DNA of 64,000 nucleotides from positions 11,222,001 to 11,286,000 of the forward strand of contig CM082590.2 of assembly GCA_040954595.2 (NCBI GenBank). The letters are read 5' to 3'. Source of the DNA: Balanoglossus misakiensis (Eukaryota; Hemichordata). Position numbers and translations under genes: made by a program. Positions 11,600-24,410 of the stretch are shown piece after piece. Each line of letters begins with the position of its first letter. Position 1 is the stretch's first letter. Under the pieces are notes generated by a model, which was not told the DNA's origin, made no database searches, and worked only from the letters and a program-made list of their open reading frames with translations.

Positions 11600-13921
11600 C
11601 TAGAAGAGTTTGACTCCACTGTGTGTGTCCATGTGACAGATAAGTTTACTCCTTGTTGGGAAAGACATCCCACAATGATCACATTTAAATGGATTCTGAC
11701 CAGAGTGCGATCTTTGATGAACCGTTAAACTCCCTTTCTGGGTGAACTGCTTGCCACATTCTTTGCAAACAAATGGTTTCTCACCAGTATGTACCCTCAT
11801 GTGTGAGACCAGCCGACTGCGGAAATCAAACCCTTCATTACATATATCGCACATAACACGTATCTTTTTGGGCGGTTTTGGTTTCCCTTTTGGACCAAAA
11901 CGTTTCTGAGAAGATCGGTTTTGATTCAGATGTAGGGCCACTGGTATTGGCCCGTATTCTGTGCTTCCACTCGGTTGTCCTGCTTCAGATAAATCTGCAT
12001 GAAAGTCTGTTTGTCTGAAACTTGCACTGCTTTCTGATCCTTTCTGTGATGTCACAGATTCTTGCATATAACGTTGTGAAAAATAAACACTACTGTTCGG
12101 CTCTCGCTTGATATCCTCTTCAATGACAGACGGCGGCTCTTTCGTTGATGAGAATGCTTCCTTTGGTGATGAGAATGATCGATTTATTGGGAAGACAATA
12201 TTTTTGATAAGATTATAATCATCATTAGTTGGATGACTCTCACTTTCTTGGAAATGATCTGAACTCTGTCCAGTGTTGCTATTTTCGCTCGAACATTTAC
12301 TGAATTCAGGAGCGTTCTCTGATTGTTCACACTCTGGCGACGAGCTGTCACTAAGATCCTCATCCCGTTTACAGCTTTTGGACATTATAGAGGACGCCGC
12401 ACGTTCCAGGGTACTGAAAGGGATTTCATAGCCTCTAGTTGGAACAGGGCCCTCTGTAGTTTTCTCGCTAATGTTAGGGTAGCCGCTTGTCGGAGTGGTG
12501 CTTTCTAGAGATTTCCGACCAGAAGTTGTGTAGTCTTTTGCGATGTCAGTGTCCTCGTCTTCTTGTGGGACGACAGAATATGTTTCATTTTCATGATAGG
12601 TCAGCACTTCAGAGTGTCTCTTGCCGTTTGTTTCTCTCTGACTGTTTTTATTTAAACAATTTTCATGACTGTCTTCTTCTCTCCTCGGTCGCCTCTCTTC
12701 ATCTTCTTTTCTGAAGCCGACACTCACATCCATTTGTAATGCACCACTCTCACACAGGAAGTTCATGATTGTCAACTTTTCTGGGGAAAAAAGACAGAAA
12801 AAACAAAAGGATCAGACAAACAAGAAAAAAAGTTCCCTGTTAAATTATAGCAAGGGGTAAAATCATACATTAAACAATGCAGAAATATCATAAACCACTT
12901 TCATATCACTTCAGTTCTCTGCTAATATGCTGGCAGGAATTTTGAATCAAAATATTCCAGCAAACAAAGCTTTTCATGAATTTATTAACTTGAACAATCC
13001 ACAATCCGCATGTATTTACCTTGTCCAGAAAGTGTATCGTTTCTCAGTCTGTGAAACAGCTCCTGGGTCACTTTGATAAAACAGTCGCCAAGGCGATGTA
13101 CTTGATTGGTTCGTCTGACTTCCTCCCAAAGATAACTACATTCTGGGAAAAAAATGATTTAAGATTATTGATTTGAACAACTGCGCCAATTCATGTAACA
13201 AGCATTAGTCTGCTCATGAAACCAGTGTCATGATTTATGAGAACGGTGATTCTACTATAAATTTATGTCCAACTGTAAACAAGTATATTAGAAGACTTCA
13301 TGCACTCTTCATCAAAAATATTTGAGGTGAATATGAATACTGCAACTTTTGAAAGTACTTTCAAATCAATTACACCAATGTAATATACACACAGGGCTTT
13401 GATTTCTTGGAAAACAAAAACAAACAATAACAATGGTCAAATGATATTGAAATGAATTATTGACGTAAATCAAGACATTTGAAAATATAATACGATTGAA
13501 TAAACAAGCTTATAAGAGAAATAAACACTTCTCAATTGCTCGATAGGCAGATAAACCTTAAACTTGACAATTATGCACGATTCTCTGGTGACCTAAAAAC
13601 ATAACAATTTTCGTTCAGGACGAGGGTTATATTTTTGTGCCCACTGAATAAGTATACATGTATCGGCAATCTGTGGTTAACTTGTTCTTCCGTTCAGCAA
13701 TTGCCTATTTAGAGCTTTTAAGCTAACAGCAGAACTATCACGTTACCTTGGAAACATAGCGACTTCCCATCAGTAAGTTGATTTCGTGGTTTTGCCAAAG
13801 ACCAGGAGCCATCCTTGATGAGTTGAAGGTCTTTGTACGGCGTCGATGATGGTCGGACTTCCGTAAATGAGAGGTTGATGGTCTTGTTCAAAGAAAGCGC
13901 CACAACTCCAGCCGTTTCCAT
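11600..13921 (-). CDS. C2H2 zinc-finger protein ZF-C, 3 fingers
   Basis: Probable nuclear DNA-binding protein of 492 residues. Exons on -: 13747-13921, 13020-13142 and 11600-12780, all joined in phase 1. Exon 1 (METAGVVALSLNKTINLSF...) shares KTINLSFTE with ZF-D. Exon 2 is 123 nt (ECSYLWEEVRRTNQVHRLGD...). Exon 3 opens EKLTIMNFLCESGALQMDV. A long Ser/Glu-rich, probably disordered middle precedes three tandem C2H2 fingers (VMCDICNEGF, FVCKECGKQF, FKCDHCGMSF) with TGEKPF/SGQNPF linkers, and the protein ends six residues after the last finger. It is a tandem duplicate of ZF-D: exon 2 differs at only a few residues, while the fingers have diverged. Confidence 0.88.
13143..13746 (-). other. Intron 1 of ZF-C
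   Basis: About 600 bp, AT-rich, with consensus ends. I see nothing else in it. Confidence 0.65.
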
Positions 13922-14276
13922 GGTTCCGTGGCTATTTCCCGATCACAAGCGTAGGACTGTTTTGCTGATTTTTTGGCAAGTTTACGCCAAGACAATATCA
14001 CAATGAAATCTTCATCAGCTGGCTAGGAATGGAGCATGATGGGAAATATATCAATATGCGGGCGAGTGGTGGCGCTCGTTACCGCAGAAATGAACAAATG
14101 AAATGAACATTGATACTGACGTTAATGATTTTTGCTTGAATTAAGACCTAAACAAAGCATAAAATGTGAAATGAAAGCTTAAATAAAGATATTAATAGCA
14201 TAAAGTTTACAATGAAAGGCAGAACAACATGCACATACACAAAATGCAGGGCCTACACTCATACTGAAACATACAT

Positions 14277-14339
14277 ACCCTTTCAACCCAGTTCCCTCTG
14301 CAGTGAGGTCCGACCAAACCATGGTGGGGAATTAGGGTT
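14277..14339. repeat. Short inverted-repeat element, truncated copy 2
   Basis: It shares accctttcaaccc, ccctctgcagtgaggtcc and accatggtgggg with the copy at 11504-11592, but lacks part of the middle. Confidence 0.4.
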
Positions 14340-14685
14340 CAACTCATGATTATGGATGATAATGGTTAATACTAAGAGTTTGTGGTAAATAGGGACATTG
14401 ATTATGTTGTCATTGTCAAAAGGTTATACTGGAAACAAGGGAAAGTAGCTGTTTGATATCATATTTGGCCAAATATGATGGGTGATCACAATTATTGAAT
14501 TAAGTCACAACCCTGGTACTCAATGATAAGGGCACGTGACATTCACAAGATGGTAGAAAATCCCCCCAGCCAATTGTGACTTAGAATTGGCAAACAGGAG
14601 TTAGGGAACCAGAGTGTATTGTGCAGAAAATAACACGCTTGTACACAATCAATTATGTTTCAACTGGTCAGAGACCTATAATTAT

Positions 14686-14707
14686 AAACAACAACAACAA
14701 CAACAAC
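14686..14707. repeat. CAA/ACA microsatellite
   Basis: Uninterrupted run of about seven ACA triplets in the ZF-D 3' flank. Confidence 0.8.
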
Positions 14708-15006
14708 ATTGAAACCAACAAATTAATATCCTGCAAAGTGTTAAATTGACAATATGTTGATATGGCATGGAAACGAAAAATAACTACATTACAGAAGTCA
14801 TTTCAAAGAAGTATTTGTATTTTAACTCTGCACTCTCATCCTTCATGAACTCTGACAAGTCACATTAACATTTTCTTCTGAATTTGGTTCAACTTCAGAG
14901 GATTAAATTGTCACATATGAAAAACAATGAAAATGTTTGTTTATTGTTAAGTTCTTGATCAACTTGAATATTTCCAGATTGTCAAAACTGCTTTGTGTGT
15001 GCAAAA

Positions 15007-16845
15007 TTATGTTCCGGTATCAACTGAGTTATTCACCTCACTGCTAGCATCTGTGATTATTTTCTCTCCATCATTGCCTGCTAGCTGTTTTGGGGAATTT
15101 GCCTTCATGTGTGATTTCTGATGGGATGTTAGGTTACTCTTGTTTGTAAATCGTTTGCTACAAACTTTGCATTCAAATGGTTTTTCTCCAGTATGAATTC
15201 TCATATGTGCGATCAGAGAACTGCTTCTTGTAAATCGTTGGCCACACACTCCACAGCAAGGCGGCATCTTTTGTCCACGAACGAATCTTCGTCTTTCTTT
15301 CACAGGTTTACCACTTGCATGTAATTTCTCATGTGTCCTCAGATTCCCGCGGTGGGCAAACAATCTGCCACATTCTTTGCATTTAAATGGTCTCTCACCA
15401 GTATGTATACGTACATGTGTTATCAATGAGGCTTGTCTAGTGAATGTTTTCCTACATATTTCACAAACTGGTTTCTTTTTTTCGCACGGCAGATTTTTGC
15501 CACGAGACTTGTCATACATTCTCATTGCGCTATTAGAACTAGTGCCATCATTGTCCAAGTCAATAGCGCTCTCTGAAGGTGACATGTCCCTGCTACTGTG
15601 GGTGCCCTCGGAAGGCTCTTCTCTGTGAGAAGTGCCCCCTACACCAGGGGGAGTTGCAATGTCCTGTTGTTCAACGACATGACAAGATTGTGGCTGGCTG
15701 GTTGCTGTCACAAAATCTTGATCACATCTGCATTGCATAATGCCATAAGGTGCTTCCTCTTTGACACGCGTAGTAGGTTTATACTTAATCACCGCATCTT
15801 TCACTGACCAGGATTGTATTCTTATATTCTCTGACTCCTCATCAGTGTTGCTATGGTTACCATGAGACAAAGTCTGCAAGGAGTCAGATCCTTCATTCGC
15901 ACCGACGGTTGACTCTGAACTTCCATTTACAATCCCTCTCCCCTGGAAAACCTCACCACGAACGTCTACTTCTGTGTCCTGCCTGTGATTGGTTGAATTT
16001 TCCAAGTCTTTCTTGTTCGACTGTTTTGAGTTTCTTGACTCCCCTGTACATACTGTTACATTCATCTGTAGAGCCCCACTCTCTGACAGAAAGTTCATAA
16101 TTCTCATCTTTTCTGGAAAAAATATAAAATATATATGTTTTTAATTTAAAGTTTATGTATATTTAATATCTAAAGGAAGAACTTAAATATTAGTGTCATT
16201 TATTCAATACAAAGAAACATATTTACCTTGGTCAGACAGCGTATTATTTCTCAGTCTTAGAAACAGCTCCTGGGTTACTTTTATAAAACAGTCACCAAGA
16301 CGTTGTACTTGATTGGTCCGTTTAACTTCCTCCCAAAGATAAGAACATTCTGTGGAGAGAGATGTTTACATCAATATTTTATGAGATGCAATCTTATTAA
16401 ACTGTAGAAGTGTTCTTCGTCTCTCGTTTTGCAAAACACTGCTTATTAATTTGATTTCTTTCTTGATTTTTTTCTGATGTCTTGTGCTCAAAAGATGGAG
16501 GCAGGACTAACATGTAGTCATGGATACAAATTTATCCAGCTAAACATCACATCGGATCCCTACCTTGAAAGACAATACCTGATTATAGTAGGGGAATATA
16601 GTTGTGTCTTGAGTTGTTCTGAACCCCCAAAAGAAGGAAAGAAAGAAAGAACGACGAGAACCATTACCTTGGAAGCACATTGATGTCGATCCGGTGTTAT
16701 TGAAATTGCATCCCGGAAGTTGATTGTTTTGACTAGCAGACGTCGTTTCGTTGACGCTGTCTGACTCGAATGGATTTCCTGGTTCGGTAAACGTCAGGTT
16801 AATAGTCTTTTTCACACAAAGATCAACATCTCCGATCGTTGCCAT
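15007..16845 (-). CDS. C2H2 zinc-finger protein ZF-D, 4 fingers
   Basis: Probable nuclear DNA-binding protein of 468 residues. Exons on -: 16668-16845, 16227-16349 and 15007-16112, joined in phase 1. Exon 1 (MATIGDVDLCVKKTINLTF...) matches the start of ZF-C around KTINLTFTE. Exon 2 is again 123 nt (ECSYLWEEVKRTNQVQRLGD...). Exon 3 opens EKMRIMNFLSESGALQMNV. Fingers: PVCEICRKTF and FKCKECGRLF, a 14-residue linker, then PCCGVCGQRF and FECKVCSKRF. By the usual -1/3/6 positions the contact residues are R-S-T, H-N-T, R-S-A and N-N-S. The start codon lies in gttgccATGG. Its 5' flank carries a repeat related to the one at 28.8-31.7 kb. Confidence 0.88.
16350..16667 (-). other. Intron 1 of ZF-D
   Basis: 318 bp with consensus ends. 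ORFs here are extensions of exon 1 in other frames. Confidence 0.65.
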
Positions 16846-16919
16846 GGTTACGCCAATCCTTCCTGGAGCGAAACTCAGAAATTCAGCCTTTCCTTCGAAC
16901 AGCTGCAAGCGTGTGTGTG

Positions 16920-17160
16920 ATGTGCAATGCACTATGGGAAAAGATACACGCTCACTGCCGCCCTCTTCGGCGAAACATTTTTCACTTTGTTTTTACTTCA
17001 CACTTCTCAATGTGGCGATTCGACGAGAACTTGTCATTTTCGAGACTTTAATTTCATCCTTTTACTCTGAGGGTCTTTTCTTGATATTATATCAGGAGCC
17101 TTGATTAATTTTTGTCAAGTTATTGCCCATATCAAGCATTTTAAATGCTCAAGATCAAAT
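16920..17160. repeat. Diverged promoter-associated repeat upstream of ZF-D
   Basis: Read on -, it gives in order: an attgccca segment, attaatcaaggctcctgata, agaaaagaccct, aaagtctcgaaaa, agttctcgtcgaa, aaacaaagtgaaaaat, then ccgaagagggcgg. The same order of blocks recurs in the tandem units at 28881-31735. The GAGGGCGG end lies about 110 bases upstream of the ZF-D start codon, so the repeat overlaps the likely promoter. Confidence 0.6.
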
Positions 17161-20020
17161 AACAGCATGACTGTCAAAATCCTTTGACAGTGTTCTGTAA
17201 CAGCTGAACTAACTTTACACACACACAGAGGTAGAGACAGGGATTATTAAACACACCAAGTTTATGTCATATATCTCATCAACACATTTATTTTTCATCT
17301 TCATACTTCAAATCTTTGACTTACATTGCATGATAAGTTAAACATGTATAAGTTAATATATATAGCTTGGTAAGAGAGTAATAAATACATATAAATAAAG
17401 CTTTGAGAGGACTTGGTTTTCAGTTTCCAAAAAATGGGACTTTTTCAGTTTTACAGGTTTGACTTACTGGCATCTTCGTAAGGTTGGAAAGAATTATGAT
17501 TCAATGTTGTATAAGACGATCGTAAACATACACTTCAGCAATAATTTGACACCACAAGTTTTCAAAGAAATTACTAGACTGAAGTGAAGTGTAACACCAG
17601 TTTCTTTGCCAACAGGGAACAAATGTAATTGATGAATAATTCAGTTGGCAACATATCACCTGCAAAATTATGCATAATATTGAAAATTCAAATCGACAAA
17701 TTTGGGAAGATTTTCTCTATTTTTGGGGTGGGAATCCCTTTTGCATATAAATACTTTCATTTACAATAATTTTTGCATCATTGTTTTACACTTTGAGAAA
17801 AAAGGATTTTTAAATAGAAGGCAACATGGTGGCAATGATCCTTCTGGAGACAATAAATAACCAGCCAACATACACCAGTTCACCACAGACTACATGACAT
17901 CACAGGATGTCAAATATTGTATCGATTACAAAATTACATATTTCAGAAATCACCGATAAGTATGGTATTGAAACAAATCACACTTAATTAAAATCACAAA
18001 AAAGAAGACAGACAAGATTTGTCATAAATCAACAAACCCAACCCAAACCAGATATTCTACAAATCTTCATACAATATCTCTTCCAACAACTTTGACACAT
18101 TTAATTGATGTGATGAAATATTCTAGAAATGATAGACTCCTGATATGGAGGTAACAGGCTCACTTCTATTCTATATCGGTATGGTCACTCGGACTCTAAA
18201 CATGGTACAAATTAAGTGGTGATTTGGTGGGAAACTTGGCTTGTGTAGGATTTAAACTTTCCATTTCTATGCAGCAAAGAGTTTACTCTGTAACAGACAT
18301 TGTACATGCCTACAGTCATACTCATAATCATACTCTGGTTATACCGTAACCCAAAGCAACTAGTCTGCCTGAAAGCATTTGGCATGCAGGCCTTGGAAGC
18401 AGCCATCTTGTTGATCACATGCTTGACAGATGACAGTCCTCAATTTATACTTTTCACTCAAGTTTTTGACTAAAATGATATCTCTTCTTGTAGCGCAGCA
18501 CAAGAATGTTACAGGTCCCCAAAATGACGATATCTGTGTCTATCATGCAATTCTGTGTACACAGTTATGTCACAGAGGCTGAAATCTATTTGTAAAGCTT
18601 ATATTTTATATTATACAATTTACATCAACACTGCCTCATTTTATTTCCTGAAAATGTGTTTCCTTTCAAATCTTGTGAATTAATTTACAGACCCTACAAC
18701 AGATCTTTAAAATTTCACACTGATCTCACATCATAAATCCAGTGTCATTTTCACAGTGGTACACAAGTTGACAGACATTACAGTGAAACATACAGCAGAA
18801 TTTAGACCATTACATTTTTGTCACATCTGAGGCGAGGATAAAGATGGAATTGAAATACACCACTTGTTTGTACTCCTGTCACACGATTTTTTCAGCATAT
18901 GGTTTTCATCAAACACTGTAGTCGTCTGCAAGTGCTTTATCTGGTCTGAAGCAAGACCAGTGTTTTGGACCTGCAGACACAATGAATTTTGCCATCCTGT
19001 GATTGGTGCTGATCATATCACGTGACAGGAAGGCAGACTACAAATCTGTATCCACATTTCTGACGACAGAATATGACATTTCATGATCTCGATTACTGTG
19101 ATGTTTTCAGAGGAGGAAGAGATGACAGTGTGTACAGATGACAGAACATCTAATGAAAAGAATGTCATAATATGACATTTGAATTAAAATAGAAATGATA
19201 AAAGTCTGACTGAGTTCAAAACAGAATCCAACCCTAGCATACCTATTCACAGGTATGCTGGTTTGACCTGAGCACAGATCTCCATTACAATCTATGGATG
19301 GAACCATTCTGAGCTGGGTTGAAAGGATTGACTGATTAAAAAGAAATTGAAGTGAATAAAAGTTTAAATGAAGCACCAACCATCATCTGATGCTATTTTG
19401 ATTTGAAATCTTATGCAACATATATGTCTCTACAAAATCTTCAAACCTCAAATCAAATTAGCATCAAATACAGTAATGACAAATTGGCAGATTTAAAAGT
19501 CACAAAACAGAAGAGCTGACAGCTTTAAAATAAGGTTTTGTTTCTGTTCTTACAGAATTAATTCTTGTACAGTGAGTTTGCATAACTGCACTGTGTCACG
19601 ACAAACATTAACAAAAACACAAAAACTGCAATGTTTACTTGCAAAACAAACACAATCATAAACATACTTATTAAGTTTCAATGAAACTTTCATGATCAAT
19701 GTACATGTATATACAAAGATGATGTGATCTTGTCAAACCAAAAGATCACTGAAAACTTTAGTAATAATATATCATCTATATTTTGGTTACACACATCTTT
19801 TGTTTTATCTTGTGGCATATAGTAGAGATTTGTTTTTGCAAAAGATTTGGTAAACTGTTTGTAGTTAATGCCACATTTGAAACAGCAATGACCATATTTG
19901 GAAGAATATTCTTCTTTGGTGCTGACCATGCCATAAATGGAACAATTATCATATTTGGATTAGCAGTCCTCCACATATATGCAATACAAATGTTGTCGTT
20001 GGTCCCTTAATTAAACATTC
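17161..20020 (-). other. Probable long 3' UTR and 3' flank of the Atossa gene
   Basis: 2.9 kb, AT-rich, no coding signal on either strand. AATAAA complements occur at 17287-17292 and around 18640-18645. Either could end the Atossa transcript. Confidence 0.4.
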
Positions 20021-23000
20021 TTACTTCTTAGGTGAGAATTTTGGATTGCTTGGCATTTCTGTGTATGACTTGAGTTCATATTCTGTGATTCCTGAGTCCA
20101 TATCAGCTCTGTTTCTTGCGAAGATCAGTCGAATATCTGTATGTAAATATATATGCCCTGATTTGGAACTCATAAACCTAAAACAGAACAAATGAATTGA
20201 CGTGTTACAAGTAAGAGACAAGCTATTGATCAGCTTCTAAACATTTTGTATTAAATTTTCAAAATTTTCTTATATGCAAGAATATATTCTGCATATTCTG
20301 TTTCATAACATTTGTGTGTTTTTTTAAAATAATTTTCATGGGTAGTTCATGATAGTACAGATGGATGTGAGATTTTGAATACTGCCATCACTAACACTGA
20401 TTGTTGCCAATTTCCATGAGACTCACCTGAGATGTATGAGGTACCGCAGTTGTCTCACTCTCTCATCTTCATCATCATCGTCCTGGAGACTTGCGTTGCT
20501 AGGCATGTAGAAAGTCCTTTGTCGGATGAAGGTCTGACAGTTGGGCGGCATGTCGGAGAGGTCGTACACAACAACAAACATTTTGACGATGGTTTTGTTT
20601 GGGTTGAGTAGAGTCTGAAAAATTGTAAGAAGTGAAACACAACAGCTTCTTAGAAGTCACTCAAATTGTAATGGAATTCTCATCGCATCAACTAAAAAAA
20701 TGACTAAGCTAGATTTTGAAAACTTACAACTTGTACGGTTCCTTTCTTTGGCACATGATATCCTTTGCGACCTAATGACTCCAGACTTATATGTCCCTGA
20801 AAGATAAAATCATGACAAAAACAATAGATTTCTTACTAAGAGGTCAAATTAAGTTCAAATATGACTGCTTCACTGGAAAGTAACAAAAAGAAAGTCTGAA
20901 ACTCCGTAAGAAAATGAGAAAACACTAAAATGATGAATCCAATGCAGAATGTTGACTTACCAAATAAGGAGATGGTGCATTGTCATCTGACACATCAAAA
21001 AAATAGGCTGTCACAGGTAAAACTTTGTGTTTGGGGCAGAAGGAACCACTAGCACCAATTTCTGCAGTGAAACCATCAACTGTACCCACAGGTTCAAACC
21101 GACCGTTCAAAACACATTCCTGGAATAAAAGTATGCTTATTATTAGCATGGTATCTTCTCCTCCAGGGTTATAAACACTGATAGGGACTTGTCAACTTTG
21201 GTATGTCTGTCAATGATGCATCTTATAAAATAACAACACTGTTTATGCTGATGGTATTTTCAGTCGAAACTAGATAAATATATGGAATGAACCGAAGGAT
21301 TTTTCAAGACTCACCTCAAAATTTCCGAGTAATGATGAGGTAGACGGAGGCGCACTCTTACTCAAGAGTTTCACCGATGCATTGAGAGGTCGGTTAAAAC
21401 CAGAACTAGAAATAAACAGTAAACAGATTTGAATTAATAACCCTTGCAGTGCAGAAAGACAAACAATTGAAATCCGCATTTTTATGATTCAGCGAAGAGA
21501 ATGCCGTCACAACCATACACAGAATTTCTTAGGCAACAAACATGAAAGTCCAATTGAAATAATTTGTGATACAATACTTCTATCCCTTTCCTTTTCCTTT
21601 TCAGATGAAACAACCGAAAGAAATTACTGAGCTCTTGACAAAAATGTGACCAAATATGACAAGGCAAACAAGACTGAAGACCCCTGACCGAAAGCACAAC
21701 TTACTTTTGGTCAAAGCTGACATCATTCAGGTTAGTCATGGATCGATCAAATGTGTAACTGTTTCTGTTTATTCTGCGAGGAGGAGCCTGGGAAGAACAA
21801 AGACAAGGAGATATGTAAGTTCTTCAAGACAGAGATTCCATAACCATAGTAACAAGAGTCTATCCGAAATTGTCAATCCCAAGGACTGACCAAAATTTCA
21901 CATAATGAGGACATGCCCAACCACAAATACATTCATATTCAAAAAGAGTGTTTGGCTCATATAACTTCAGGAGCTATGAACGTAATGTTATCTATCACTC
22001 CAAAAACGTAATGAGCTCTATGACATGTTAGTCAGTACTCAATGGGTTGACATACCGGACTCGAATTAATGGGTAGCCCTGTTTTGGGATGGAAGACGGT
22101 GTTTGTTGTTCCTTCAATGGATCTTCTTCCAAGAGTTGCTAATGCTGGGGATGTCTTACTCCGCACCATTCCTCTCTCTTCAAGTTTTTGGTGTTGTTGA
22201 CAGTGTTGCTGATGACACTGACATGCCAAGTTTTCTTCATCATCAACATCTTGCAGCTCATCGTCCAAATCATCTTCATCATCATTATCGACATCACCAT
22301 CATCATCATCATAAACACCAACATCATTTCCTTCTCTTTCAAGTTCTTCTCGCTGTAAAATTTCCTCTTCAGCTTTCTGTTGCTGTTGTGCGTTAGTATC
22401 AACCACTTTGCGTAACAAAGTACTTAATAGCGAGTTCTTTGACTTTCCTGTTTCAGTCTGTTTTTTCGCATCTTTTGTTCTGAACCACAAATATTCAATT
22501 TCCTGTCTCTCTGCTGGTTGTTTGTCAAAGTGGTGATCTGTTTTATCTCTCTTATCTCGAAGCGATAACTGCTCTATTATATTCTCGACATCATCAGCCT
22601 TGTTACCATAGAAACCAGCAAAGCCAGCACCGTTGTCGCTATGTTGTATTGCATTGTGGGGAAATTTACTGAATGACTTTGATGGAATGTTGTCTGGTTG
22701 TTTTACTGCTCCAGTGCATTTGTATGTTAGTTGTTCCTCAACTCCAGGCGGTATACTTGTTGTCAATTTCTCTGTCTTGAGGGAAGTCCTAAGATTGTTT
22801 TCACTGACGTTTGCAGGTTTTAGCTGTTTCTTTCTTGCTCCTGTATTTTGCGTCTGTGAATCTGTTGATTGCACTTGTGAAGTTGACATGCAAGTCTTGT
22901 CTAGACTCGAGACTCCATTGGAAAATTCCTTGACATCCCAGTGAGGAATGGAACACTCCACTCGTGGAATGTGTTTCTGTCTTGTCAGGGATTTCACCGA

Positions 23001-24410
23001 AACTCTCATACAACTTCCTCTTCCCAACGATGATTTGGGAAATTCATGAGTGTCCACGGAACCCTCAAAGCTACTGGCCAAAGATTCCCCTGGAGCACAC
23101 ACACTGTGATCAACAAGAAAAAAATAAAAATAAATTCCTTCTCCATGCATATGTTACACATGTATTTATTTCCACACCTACACCCCCCACCCATACTGAA
23201 ATTTTGGTCTGACCTCTTTGTATTTCACTGCGCGGGTCGTACCGTTTCATAGTAGTTAGGGGGAGATCAGTACATACCTACAGATAACCACCACAGGTTC
23301 TTTACCATGAGTTGAACTGTACCATGAACTTAGTTGTGAGAAGTGAAGATACGATCGCACCGCTTGGATAAGCATACATCGCCCTAGTAACATTTCACCA
23401 CTCCTGAAAAGTAACCATCATTAAAACCAGATGTCAGTTTTTCTTTCTTGAGCTTCAGTATGCTCAGTTTCCATGGTAACATGCACATACAGTTATCGTG
23501 CTGTAAGAAGCCAAGAAAATTGTTTACATCTTATTTATAATTGTGTTTTTTTGTACGGAACAGAATGAACATGACTCTCATTAAGAAACTATGTACAGAC
23601 TAGATAAATTGCCAAAAGGACACTAGCTGTTATCTATCAGCAAGAGTCAATTAATGAACTCCTCATTCCATTGTAGAATAATAGTACCCAGTATTTTGTG
23701 CTTCAACCTATGAATTTTTAAGTAGTACTCAGGAGTGTCTCGTAACTTTATCCCTTTATAAGTCAACTTCTGACAAGAAAGCAAAACTACGACTGGCTAT
23801 ACCTTCTAGCTGAAACTTGTATGGTCCATTGTTCTAACAATATGCACTGTTGCCTGGTTGCATTACCATCACTGTTGGCCTCACCATCGTGGTAACCATA
23901 GTAACAATCTGGATATAATAAGACTTCTACTGACATTGGAATATTATTTTGCCATAGCAACATCATTTCTGTTTCCATCTGCTTGGCTTTACTACACTGT
24001 AATAAAAAAATAAGACAACATATTTTTTAGATTAATACATATTGATATGATATGATCATTTTGTGATAACATTAGTAGCTAAATCATTATGCGGGAGTAT
24101 ACTGAAGTTGTACAACTGTTAACAAATTCCAATATTTTCCATGAAACCAGTAGCCAATTATCAACCTGGTACCTTATCCATGACAATGCTTATTATGAAA
24201 GAGAAGATTTGATTGGCAAGCTGCACATACCTCTCTGTTGTCAGGTTGACACTTGTGAGATTGCCCTCCACTGGTGTCCACCGGTGGGCAATGAACTCCC
24301 TCCTTCCGTCCTTTCACTGATGCTTCCGGCTGCCTTCCATTCACGACCAACATTCCCAAATCCACAAACAATTTCTCCGGGTTTTCCGGGTTCTCCTCCT
24401 CTCCATCCAT
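20021..24410 (-). CDS. ATOS: Atossa (ATOS/FAM214) family protein
   Basis: Orthologue of vertebrate ATOSA/ATOSB and fly atossa, reported as a nuclear regulator of metabolism during immune-cell tissue invasion. Ten exons on -: 24231-24410, 23803-23996, 23278-23403, 22056-23103, 21705-21787, 21315-21405, 20961-21119, 20728-20796, 20427-20614, 20021-20177, predicting 764 residues. The N-terminal conserved part contains EKLFVDLGMLVVNGR, ASVKGRKEGVHCPP and VRSYLHFSQLSSW. The middle is variable, with an Asp/Glu-rich run and a His/Gln-rich patch. The C-terminal block contains FHPKTGLPINSSP, FTAEIGASGSFCP, VSDDNAPSPYL, LNPNKTIVKMFVV, RYLIHLRFMSSKSG and YELKSYTE, the signature of the family. The start is the Met of MDGEEENPENPEKL, where human ATOSA also starts. 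An upstream non-coding exon is likely. Confidence 0.9.

Larger units (their letters stand above)
13922..15006. other. ZF-C promoter side and ZF-D 3' UTR
   Basis: The first 150 bases beyond the ZF-C start codon are richer in CpG. A truncated copy of the short palindromic element lies at 14277-14339 and a CAA microsatellite at about 14686-14707. An AATAAA complement at 14941-14946 suits the ZF-D 3' end. Confidence 0.45.

Noticed and set aside
22103-22396. His-rich + ORF as a metal-binding protein
   Set aside because: It is the antisense of the Asp-rich run in the Atossa exon (GAT repeats read ATC/CAT).
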